Virus record (IMG/VR): IMGVR_UViG_3300047459_000012
Span: 1-42,781 of that record
Strand: one strand, 5' to 3'
Length of the DNA: 42,781 nucleotides
Source of the DNA: a virus
The position numbers and the translations under genes were made by a program. This document shows, in pieces, positions 1-7,400 of the stretch. Position 1 is the stretch's first letter. Each line of letters starts with the position of its first letter. Under the pieces are notes generated by a model. The model was not told the origin of the DNA. It saw only the letters and a list, made by a program, of their open reading frames with translations, and searched no databases.

Positions 1-2
1 TA

Positions 3-695
3 GGAACGTTCGCAGGTAACTACGTTGGTAACTTCAGTCGTGACTTCGGTGGAAACTACGTCGGTAACTATGCACGTGGATTTGCTGGTAACTACGTAGG
101 AGATTATACTCGTGGATTTGCTGGTGAATACACTGGTGCTTATTCCGGAACATACTCTCGTGGATTTGCTGGTAACTACGTAGGTAACTACAACCGTGGA
201 TTCGTTGGTGAGTACACTGGTACTTACAACACAACGTTTACAGGTAACTACTCACGTGAATTCTCCGGACAGTACACACGCGACTTCGCTGGTGACTTTA
301 CTGGAAACTACGCAAGAACATTTGCTGGTGAGTACACTGGTGCATACGCACGTGACTTCACAGGTAACTTTGAAGGTAACTACAACCGTGGATACATTGG
401 TGAGTACACTGGTACTTACTCACGTGACTTCGTAGGTAACTACTCTCGTGTCCGTGTATCTGCATACGCACGTGTTAGACCATCATCCTACAGTGGCACA
501 TACACGCGTGATCGTGTATCAACATACGTAGGTGACTTCACTGGTAACTACACTCGTGACTTCGGTGGTAACTACACTCGTGACTTTGCTGGTAACTACG
601 CACGTAGTTTCGTCGGTAACTACATCGGTCAAACCATCTCCGATACAGAAACACACGTTACAGACGTATACACGCTATACGTAAGGGTTGCATAA
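3..695 (+). CDS. Tetrapeptide-repeat structural protein (3' end, partial)
   Basis: The reading frame is open from the left edge to the TAA at 693-695, giving 230 residues of a longer protein with no start in the window. From codon 3 to codon 207 an aromatic residue falls at every fourth position: 52 consecutive positions, 49 of them Tyr or Phe and three Arg (codons 151, 159, 171). The tetrad is [YF]-x-[G/R]-[N/D/E/G/T], and G or R at the third place often follows a G,G,R order, giving a 12-residue super-repeat. After codon 210 the repeat stops and a short tail rich in Thr, Val and Tyr closes the protein. It lies upstream of the tail fibre module, so a virion surface or fibre role is likely but inferred. 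I do not recognise a named family. It ends on a terminator hairpin. Confidence 0.85.
   Translation, partial: GTFAGNYVGNFSRDFGGNYVGNYARGFAGNYVGDYTRGFAGEYTGAYSGTYSRGFAGNYVGNYNRGFVGEYTGTYNTTFTGNYSREFSGQYTRDFAGDFTGNYARTFAGEYTGAYARDFTGNFEGNYNRGYIGEYTGTYSRDFVGNYSRVRVSAYARVRPSSYSGTYTRDRVSTYVGDFTGNYTRDFGGNYTRDFAGNYARSFVGNYIGQTISDTETHVTDVYTLYVRVA
9..632 (+). repeat. 12-bp-period tandem repeat coding the tetrapeptides
   Basis: Fifty-two tandem 12-nucleotide units each code one tetrapeptide, mostly of the form TAC/TTC-NNN-GGT/CGT-AAC/GAC. Units differ by synonymous and conservative changes, so the repeat is clear in protein and approximate in DNA. It is in frame throughout. Confidence 0.9.
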
Positions 696-706
696 ACAAC
701 CCTTTT
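683..706 (+). terminator. Hairpin terminator overlapping the stop codon
   Basis: AAGGGTTG (683-690) and CAACCCTT (697-704) form a perfect 8-bp stem with a 6-nt loop and a short T stretch. The loop contains the stop codon of the tetrapeptide protein. Confidence 0.7.
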
Positions 707-716
707 ATGTTATAAT
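688..716 (+). promoter_or_regulatory. Possible sigma70-like promoter inside the terminator
   Basis: TTGCAT (688-693), a 17-bp spacer and TATAAT (711-716) resemble a host-type promoter. The -35 box lies in the terminator stem, and the expected start near 723 lies just before a second terminator hairpin, so productive output is doubtful. Confidence 0.35.
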
Positions 717-732
717 GATTGTCTGAATATGG

Positions 733-758
733 GCGGGTCTTCGGACCCGCTTTATTAA
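733..758 (+). terminator. UUCG-loop terminator
   Basis: GCGGGTC-TTCG-GACCCGC (733-750) is a 7-bp stem with a stable C(UUCG)G tetraloop, followed by a T-rich stretch. It shares its architecture with the terminators at 12060 and 23697. Confidence 0.8.
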
Positions 759-809
759 TCTTATACATAAATTTGATATTTGAATTGAACCCTTTTGGAG
801 AATGAGTAA

Positions 810-1271
810 ATGAGTTATAGACGTTGGATGGACAACGCATTCTGGGAAACAGAAGAGAAGAAAGAACTAAACTGTATCCTAGAAATGGAAGATGATATGG
901 GTCGTGTCACTCGTCAACAGATGTTGTTGGCAAGGCAGGATCGTGATGGAAATACCAACGAGTTGTTTTCGGAAGTTGTGGATGCGCTTGGTGAAGAGTT
1001 GATCGATAAGGAAACTATCGATCGAGTCGAACGCAAAGCTGCGGAAGCGGAAGAAGAGAAACAACGTGATTTGGAACATCAAAAGGCTAGGAAACTTGAA
1101 AAACTGTTCAACTACAAACTAGAAGCGTTTGAGGTTGAGGAGATTAAGAACTCTAAAAACCGGAAGTTAAAGGCAAAATTGCGTCGTGCAAAATCTAAGA
1201 TTGAAGTAGATATGTACTCAATCATGATTCTACAAGACCAACTAGAGGCCGAGACAGATGGAAAAGAGTAA
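810..1271 (+). CDS. Charged coiled-coil protein of unknown function
   Basis: This 153-residue protein is rich in Glu, Lys and Arg. Its central and C-terminal part (about residues 75-150) reads as one or two long charged helices (for example AEAEEEKQRDLEHQKARKLE), suggesting a coiled coil. There is no signal peptide or membrane segment. The ATG at 810 follows GGAG at 796-799. Its 3' end overlaps the next gene by 14 nt, so it is probably translated together with the glycosyltransferase and dioxygenase-like genes. I do not recognise the family. A scaffold or adaptor role would be a guess. Confidence 0.75.
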   Translation: MSYRRWMDNAFWETEEKKELNCILEMEDDMGRVTRQQMLLARQDRDGNTNELFSEVVDALGEELIDKETIDRVERKAAEAEEEKQRDLEHQKARKLEKLFNYKLEAFEVEEIKNSKNRKLKAKLRRAKSKIEVDMYSIMILQDQLEAETDGKE

Positions 1272-1995
1272 AGGTTTTATTATTGTTGCGTCTAAGAAAC
1301 GCAACTTTTATTTGTACGCAATCAATCTTGCAGAGTCTCTCAGGGACTACTATGAACCGGAAGAGGAATGCAAGATTTGTTTGGTGACTGAGGAACGATT
1401 CCTTGATGACCGTGGTCGAGATGTCGCAGACGATATTCTCTTATGTGACGATCACTACCGCGCTAAGTTATGGGGTATGGCGAAATCGCCGTATGACCTA
1501 ACGATGTATATTGATGCTGACATGGAAGTAGAGCATGAAGACATTGTCAAAGTATGGGACGAAATGAAAGATCACGATGTGGTCTTCACCGCTTTGACAG
1601 ATGACCGTGACTACATATATGCAGAACGTGACTTTGATACTCCGGAAGGCGTTTCTAAGTTCACACTATGCGGAGCAGTATGTTTATATGATATGTCTAA
1701 ACCGATTGTACGTGAGTTCATGGATGATTGGTGGGACTTGACATTCAGACAAATGAATGACACTTGGTGGCCAGACGGGTACGTGGACAGTCTCAAATCT
1801 TGGGATCAGTTCTCACTCTGGTGGTTGACTGAGAAAGAAGAAAAGTATAAGGATCTCAAGGTTGGTATCTTTGATGACGACTTGAGATGGAACTACTACA
1901 ACGCACTTAATTGGGCAATAACAAAACCAGAAACAGGGCCAGTGATTATACGTCACTTCTCTGCTGGTCTTAATAAGGATACACCAATCGTATGA
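1258..1995 (+). CDS. GT-A fold glycosyltransferase
   Basis: The 245-residue protein starts with a beta strand and helix typical of nucleotide-sugar-binding GT-A enzymes (KGFIIVASKKRNFYLYAINL). It carries a D-x-D metal/nucleotide motif, YIDADMEV, at residues 84-91 (D86, D88). A Trp-rich segment around residues 157-190 (DDWWDL, DTWWPDG, WDQFSLWWL) may form the acceptor site, and a His-containing strand (IIRHFSAG) lies near the C-terminus. It probably transfers a sugar from a nucleotide sugar to a phage or host acceptor; donor and acceptor cannot be read from the sequence. It overlaps the preceding gene by 14 nt and the next by 4 nt (ATGA), which supports one translational unit. Confidence is high for the fold class and low for the substrate. 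Confidence 0.75.
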   Translation: MEKSKGFIIVASKKRNFYLYAINLAESLRDYYEPEEECKICLVTEERFLDDRGRDVADDILLCDDHYRAKLWGMAKSPYDLTMYIDADMEVEHEDIVKVWDEMKDHDVVFTALTDDRDYIYAERDFDTPEGVSKFTLCGAVCLYDMSKPIVREFMDDWWDLTFRQMNDTWWPDGYVDSLKSWDQFSLWWLTEKEEKYKDLKVGIFDDDLRWNYYNALNWAITKPETGPVIIRHFSAGLNKDTPIV

Positions 1996-2699
1996 CACAG
2001 TTAAACGACCAATATCTAAAGCACGTCGACGTTAAGAACCCTGAGTTGCTTGCGATTCTGGACAACTACGCTGGACTACCTAAGATTTCTGGATTTGCAG
2101 AGAACTGTCACTGCACGTCTAAGGAACGTATGCGTCAGCGTAACTGGTACGTTGGACCAAAGTACATGCAAGAGATTGTAGATGAGGGAACGCAACACGA
2201 AGGTTTCCCAGATGAGATGGTAGGTTATAACTTTAAACTATCAGATCGCGCACACCAGATGTTCGAGAAGGATGCGGACCCAATCTTCAAGCGTGACATG
2301 ACGCACATGTTGTCGGATCTAAACGACAAGATGATGAACTTCCTGTCTGTCAAGCACAATGCGCTTGCTGCGGTATACCCGCCAGGTGGTTTCATTGCAT
2401 GGCACAACAATGCTAACGCTCCAGGCTTCAACCTAATATTCTCTTACTCAGAGAGTGGTTCAGGTTGGTTCGAGTACATCCATCCGGAAACTAAAGAAGT
2501 TGTCCGTTGCCAAGACAAGCCAGGTCAGTGGACTTGCAAGGCAGCATACTTCGGACACTACGGTGAAGAAGAGAAACTAATGTATCACGCTGCATCTTCA
2601 GAAGATGATTGGCGTGTAACCGTTTCTTATGTCTTCGACTGGTCTGAGACTTCAGAAGAATTCCGTGAGATGGTCTTAGAAGACATCGCTTCAGAATAA
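1992..2699 (+). CDS. 2OG-Fe(II) oxygenase-like protein (paralogue A)
   Basis: The 235-residue protein has a double-stranded beta-helix signature in its C-terminal half: YPPGGFIAWHNNANA at about residues 129-143, GWFEYIHPET near 158, a YFG strand near 186, YHAA at 198-201 and WRVTVSYVF at 207-215. In 2-oxoglutarate/Fe(II) oxygenases the iron ligands are H-x-D/E and a distal His, with an Arg holding 2-oxoglutarate. Here H138, H199 and R208 fit, but the acidic ligand is Asn (H138-N-N140). The paralogue at 24216 has the same H-N-N, so the change is conserved. It could be an altered oxygenase or a non-catalytic fold. The start overlaps the glycosyltransferase stop. Downstream is a late promoter. 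Confidence 0.7.
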   Translation: MTQLNDQYLKHVDVKNPELLAILDNYAGLPKISGFAENCHCTSKERMRQRNWYVGPKYMQEIVDEGTQHEGFPDEMVGYNFKLSDRAHQMFEKDADPIFKRDMTHMLSDLNDKMMNFLSVKHNALAAVYPPGGFIAWHNNANAPGFNLIFSYSESGSGWFEYIHPETKEVVRCQDKPGQWTCKAAYFGHYGEEEKLMYHAASSEDDWRVTVSYVFDWSETSEEFREMVLEDIASE

Positions 2700-2716
2700 A
2701 AAAAAATATCACGTAT

Positions 2717-2757
2717 CCTAAGTGTATAAATAGAAACAGAACGTTTATACACTTAGG
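2717..2757 (+). promoter_or_regulatory. 14-bp perfect hairpin spanning late promoter and RBS
   Basis: CCTAAGTGTATAAA (2717-2730) is exactly complementary to TTTATACACTTAGG (2744-2757), with a 13-nt loop. The left arm holds most of the late promoter box and the right arm ends in the Shine-Dalgarno-like AGGG of the next gene. Read-through RNA from upstream would fold and hide the ribosome site. RNA started at the late promoter (expected near 2738) would lack the left arm and leave it free. Confidence 0.75.
2725..2732 (+). promoter_or_regulatory. T4-type late promoter
   Basis: An exact TATAAATA box in the context GTGTATAAATAG lies 31 bases before the downstream ATG. In T4 this box is recognised by RNA polymerase carrying gp55. 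Confidence 0.85.
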
Positions 2758-2763
2758 GTCTTG

Positions 2764-3120
2764 ATGACTATGGCAACTTACGAAGATTTTACAATTGATC
2801 AAGGTGCAGATTTAGCTCTACAAATAGAGTTAGTGAACCCAGATGGTTCAAAGAAAGATCTCACTGGTTACTCCGCTTCTGCAAAGATGAAAAAAACTTA
2901 CAGAAGTATCGAGTCAATTGATTTTACTGCCGTGATTCCTGAACCTTCACTCGAAGGTATCGTCACATTATCCCTTTCTAATTTAATAACCGATGGTCTA
3001 TCCACACGTGGTAGATATGTCTATGATGTAGAGATCAGCTTCGTTGATGAAGACGGACACACTATCATAGAAAGAATACTAGAAGGAAAGATAAAAGTCA
3101 ACCCTTCTGTCACAAGGTAA
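2764..3120 (+). CDS. Ig-like phage tail/baseplate-associated protein
   Basis: The 118-residue product has the pattern of small phage tail proteins with one immunoglobulin-like (BppU N-terminal-like) domain: FTIDQGADLALQIEL at the N-terminus, DLTGYSASAKMKK in the middle, RYVYDVEISF near residue 88, and ILEGKIKVNPSVTR at the end. It probably decorates or connects parts of the tail or fibre. Starts at 2764 or 2770 are both possible; AGGG at 2755-2758 gives gaps of 5 or 11 bases, and a TTG at 2761 is less likely. It is the first gene behind the late promoter at 2725. Family assignment comes from pattern memory, and the exact virion role is unknown. Confidence 0.7.
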   Translation: MTMATYEDFTIDQGADLALQIELVNPDGSKKDLTGYSASAKMKKTYRSIESIDFTAVIPEPSLEGIVTLSLSNLITDGLSTRGRYVYDVEISFVDEDGHTIIERILEGKIKVNPSVTR

Positions 3121-3124
3121 TAAA

Positions 3125-4003
3125 ATGCCAATAAGAAAAGTAGGTGGTATCACAGGGGTAGCGTCAATAAGTGGTTTTGGTTCTGGTACCAAAGTCAAAA
3201 GAGTTACTGTTGGTCGTCCTATTAGTACTGTTGCCCAAAGTATTGGTGGAAATATTAAGACATTTGACGGTCTTGGTGATATTCCCAGTATCGAAGAGTT
3301 AAAACTGGGCGAGATTGGTATAAATACTCAGGACGGAAAACTCTATATCAAACGAGAGTATGATGGTGGAGTTCAGTCTATTGTGGAGATTGGCGCTGTA
3401 GGAGATGGAAGTCTCTCTGCGACAACTACATTCAACGCATACATCTATACCTCTGACGGAACACTAGAGGTTGTAACAGGACCAGACGACGCTGGCAACG
3501 TATTACAATACGATCCAGATCCGAACAGTCCATCAAGAATTCAAGTATATCTCAACGGTGTCTTACTCCATCAAGGAATAGATTACGTTGCGGATGACGG
3601 GAGTAACATCTCCCTAACTCACGTTGTAGACGCAGAACAAGTTGTACAAGTTGCCGCCTACAATTCTACTGGCGTTTCTTTTGGAAACGACCTCATTATA
3701 GATGACCACTTTGCCTTTATTGTAGGCACCAACGAAGAGACTCGTTTTTATCATAATGGTACTGACACCATCATCAAACATTTAGGTTTCAATGATAGTC
3801 AGTTCAAGATACAACACCAGAATGATGACAAACTTATTATGGATGACGCGGGAGTTCAACTTCTGGGCAACTATACATTGAATGGACAAAGTGTCGCTAC
3901 ACAAACTGAAGTAGATTCATTACATGCTAGAATTAATAATCTAGATAGTGACCTACAAGATGTTAACGATTTAATACAAGAATTACTTCAATTTAGATCG
4001 TAA
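3125..4003 (+). CDS. Tail fibre-like structural protein with C-terminal coiled coil
   Basis: This 292-residue protein has a glycine-rich N-terminus and a segment LKLGEIGINTQDGKLYIKR around residues 60-78, common in phage fibre and adhesin proteins. A beta-rich domain follows (RIQVYLNGVLLHQGIDYV near residue 140), resembling domains in the large fibre at 4486. The C-terminus, about residues 255-290, has heptad spacing (TEVDSLHARINNLDSDLQDV) and should form a short, probably trimeric, coiled coil. It begins 4 nt after the preceding gene. A virion attachment or fibre-connector role is inferred from composition and neighbours. Confidence 0.7.
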   Translation: MPIRKVGGITGVASISGFGSGTKVKRVTVGRPISTVAQSIGGNIKTFDGLGDIPSIEELKLGEIGINTQDGKLYIKREYDGGVQSIVEIGAVGDGSLSATTTFNAYIYTSDGTLEVVTGPDDAGNVLQYDPDPNSPSRIQVYLNGVLLHQGIDYVADDGSNISLTHVVDAEQVVQVAAYNSTGVSFGNDLIIDDHFAFIVGTNEETRFYHNGTDTIIKHLGFNDSQFKIQHQNDDKLIMDDAGVQLLGNYTLNGQSVATQTEVDSLHARINNLDSDLQDVNDLIQELLQFRS

Positions 4004-4009
4004 AAATAA

Positions 4010-4066
4010 ACTACTGGTTAAGTTTGTTTTTAGTATAAATAAAGACAGTATATTAACCATCCTAGT
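4010..4066 (+). promoter_or_regulatory. Late promoter inside an imperfect inverted repeat
   Basis: An exact TATAAATA lies at 4034-4041. It is flanked by TGGTTAA (4015-4021) and TTAACCA (4053-4059), extended by ACTA (4010-4013) and TAGT (4063-4066) across a small internal loop. The next ATG is at 4076 and has no clear Shine-Dalgarno sequence. The promoter is well supported; the hairpin's role is uncertain. Confidence 0.75.
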
Positions 4067-4075
4067 ACTCCAAAT

Positions 4076-4435
4076 ATGATCAATAATAAGTCCTTTAATA
4101 GGGTGCTTGCCGAAAGTCTGTTCAATCTGGCTAAGAAGAAACAAGACGAAGTGACTTCTACTCCAGGCCAAGAAACTCAGTTATTTGAACTTATCGAAGG
4201 TACCTCATCATCAACTAATGATCGTACTGTGATCCCAGAATCTCAGGCGTTCATTGCTCCTGGCGACACCGCCATATTTACATTGAACGGTAATCCGGCA
4301 CGTGATGACTTAATTGATGTATGGGTAAATGATGTACTTCAACATCCTGAAGAAGTATATGAAACCATCGGAGATACTATACAGTTTTTTGAGATCCCCC
4401 CTTCTGGGACGGACATCTACATAAAATTTCGTTAG
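4076..4435 (+). CDS. Small structural protein, fibre module
   Basis: The 119-residue protein begins with a helical segment (NKSFNRVLAESLFNLAKKKQDE), then a Ser/Thr-rich linker, then a beta-rich domain (FIAPGDTAIFTLNG, DVWVNDVLQHPEEVYETIG) ending in DIYIKFR. The C-terminal domain resembles the phrase found near the C-terminus of the large fibre (a beta domain with a conserved VNDVLQ or VGGVIQ turn), so it is probably a virion component. It has its own late promoter 35 bp upstream. I do not recognise a named family. The ribosome binding site is weak. Confidence 0.65.
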   Translation: MINNKSFNRVLAESLFNLAKKKQDEVTSTPGQETQLFELIEGTSSSTNDRTVIPESQAFIAPGDTAIFTLNGNPARDDLIDVWVNDVLQHPEEVYETIGDTIQFFEIPPSGTDIYIKFR

Positions 4436-4441
4436 TATATT

Positions 4442-4455
4442 ATTAAACGTTTAAT
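4442..4455. repeat. 14-bp perfect palindrome
   Basis: ATTAAACGTTTAAT is a perfect palindrome in the gap before the large fibre gene. It could be a protein-binding site or a weak hairpin. It is followed by an AGGAG ribosome site. Confidence 0.4.
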
Positions 4456-4485
4456 TCCAACACTAACCAACTAGGAGATAACCTA

Positions 4486-7400
4486 ATGGCATTTAGGCAG
4501 ATTAAATCCCCTGCACTAGCGGACAAGGCGGTAATCAATACTAAGCTTGACGAAAGTGCGGTACAGGGACAATCAACCCTTCAAGGTATGGTAAACCCTG
4601 CGGATTGTTTCACGCTTCTCTATGATGTCAATTCCGACTCATTAAAGAAGATTGGTGCAGACGCATTCTTCGCATCTTTCAGTACATCTGATCTAAGCGA
4701 AGGATCTAACCTATACTATACCGCTGATCGTGCTAATGCTGATGTTGCTGCTCAAATCGACGCAGACGTTCTAGTAGAAACTCAACGCGCACAAGCTGCA
4801 GAAACACTACTACAAAACAACATCGACGCAGAATCAAGTGCTCGTGCTCAAGCAGACGTTACCCTACAGGCTAACATCACTGCGGAAGAGACACGCGCAA
4901 AGGCACGTGAAGATTCAATCGAAGCTGCATATCAGTCAGCAGACGCAAATCTACAGTCACAGTTAAATAACTTCATCAACAACGTAGACAGCGATTCACT
5001 AGACTCTCTAGCAGAAATCGTAGAAGCATTCCAAAACGCTGATGACGCGTTATCTGCTTCTATCATCGCAAACGCTACTGCGATCACGAGCGAAGTTAAC
5101 CGTGCTGTTGCAAAAGAAACAGAAATCAACGACCGTCTTACTGTCGAAATCTCTCGCGCACAATCAGCAGAAACTTCACTTGCTGGTCTAATCGGCGCGG
5201 AAGAGACTGCACGTATCGCTGGTGACAACGCACTATCTGCACGACTAGACACAGAAGAGACCAAGTCTACTTCTCTACAGTCTCAGATCACTACTGAAGT
5301 TAGTCGCGCTAGTGGAGAAGAGTCACGCATCGAAGGTCGTCTTGACAGTGAAATCACTCGTGCTACTGGTGCAGAAGTTGCAAACGCACAGAACATCCAA
5401 GACGAAATCAACGCACGTGCTGTTGCAGATACACAAGTTCGTACCGACCTAGGTGCTGACATTGTTACTGCTGAAGCAGCTGCTAAGGCACACGCTGAAG
5501 CACAAGACGCACTAATGATTGGTGATGCATCTGTAGACGGTACTGTATCTAATACTGTTACTGACCGCATCGCAACTGCAAAAGCAGAAGCAATCACTGA
5601 ATCAAGCAACTCTGTTGCAATCGAGAACGCTGCACGTATCGCAGGCGATTCTGATCTAAACGTTCGCGTTGATACAGAAATCTTACGTGCGACTACTGCT
5701 GAAACTGTCCTACAAGACAACATCGATGCAGAAGAAGTCCGTGCAACTGCTGCTGAAGCAAACCTACAAACACAGGTCAACTTCATCACATCAAACACTG
5801 ATCCAGCTGCTCTAGACTCACTAACAGAAATCGTTAGTGCATTCCAGTCATCTGATTCAGACATGTCTGCTCTTATCGCATCTAACACAACTGCGATTTC
5901 ATCCGAAGCAACAACTCGTGCATCTGCTGACACTATCCTACAGGGTAACATCGACGCAGAGGCATCAACTCGTTCAACTGCTGACGCTGGTCTACAATCT
6001 CAGATTGACCAGATCAATGTTGACATTCAAGTTGAGAAAGATGATGTTCTTGATGAAGCAAAAGCATACACGGATCAAGAAGCTGATTCACACATGGCGG
6101 AAGCGAAACAACACGCTGACGCACAAGATACTGCACTAATCGGTGACGCTTCCGTAAATGGAACTAGTGGAAACACTGTCACTGCTCGTATCGCAACTGC
6201 GAAACAACAGGCTGTATCACACGCAAACTCAATCGTTGCTACAGAAGAAGCTGCTCGTATCGCTGCAGATGATGCACTATCTCTACGTACTACTGTACTA
6301 GAAGGTGAGATGGATGCGGTTCAGGTTCTTTCTTCACAGAACGAAACTGACCTACGTGCAGAAGAAGTTGCTCGTGCTTCTGGAGACTCAGATCTACAGG
6401 CGCAAGTCGATGCATTAAACTCGAACACTACAATTGAAGTTGATGATCTACAAGATCAGATCACTGCTGAAGTTCTACGTGCTCAAGGTGCAGAACAGAC
6501 TAACGCTGCTTCAGTTGTTACAGAACGTCAACGCGCTGAAGGTGTAGAATCAAGTCTACGTACAGACATCAACACAAACATCGGCAACATCTCTACGAAC
6601 GCAGGTAACATCACTATTGAACAAGCTGCGCGTATTGCTGGAGATGCGGCACTATCGACTCGTGTTGATACCATAGAAGAAGGTTTCACAAACGTTGACT
6701 CTGATCTACAATCTCAGATCTTCGCAGAAGTCGCTCGCGCATCTGGTGCTGAAACTGTCCTAACAAATCAGGTAACTGGTCTACAGGGTCAAATCACAGA
6801 CAACGATTCAGACATTCTTGCTCTACAAGGACTAGTTGGTTCTGACGTACAAGATCTACAAGATCAACTTGACGCAGAAATCACTCGTGCTACTGTCGCA
6901 GAGGGAGTTAACGCTGCTTCTGTAGTTGCTGAGAAGAACCGTGCTGAAGGTATCGAAGGCGGTCTACGTACTGACGTAGATAGTGTTCAGGTACAGGTTA
7001 CTGCAAACGATTCTGATATCCTTGCACTGCAAAATCTACAAGGAACAGATGTTGCTGATCTACAGAATCAGTTGGACGCAGAAGTTTTACGTGCGACTGG
7101 CGTTGAAGGTGGTATCCGTACTGACCTAACAACTCTAGAAGGTCGTGTTGACTTCATCGTTTCTAACGAAGATGGTGCTGCACTAGATTCACTAACAGAA
7201 ATCGTTAGTGCATTCCAAGAAGCAGATTCAGATCTACAAGGTGTTATCGATGCTAACGGTGGTCGTCTAACTACTCTAGAAACAGAGATGGACGCAGTTG
7301 AACTACGTGCTACTGACCTAGAAGCGAAAGACGTTGCTCACACAAACCGTCTAAACGGTCTAGATTCTGATCAACTAGTTCAGAACGGTCGTCTAAACGT

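Noticed and set aside
3-632. Tandem repeats that might be read as a CRISPR or DNA satellite array
   Set aside because: The 12-bp units are in frame, vary mainly synonymously and code a continuous protein; there are no spacers.
5283-5951. Long reverse-strand open frames opposite the fibre genes
   Set aside because: They mirror the repetitive, biased codons of the fibre on the + strand and give low-complexity Ser/Ala/Arg peptides with no ribosome sites; the window is otherwise single-stranded in coding direction.
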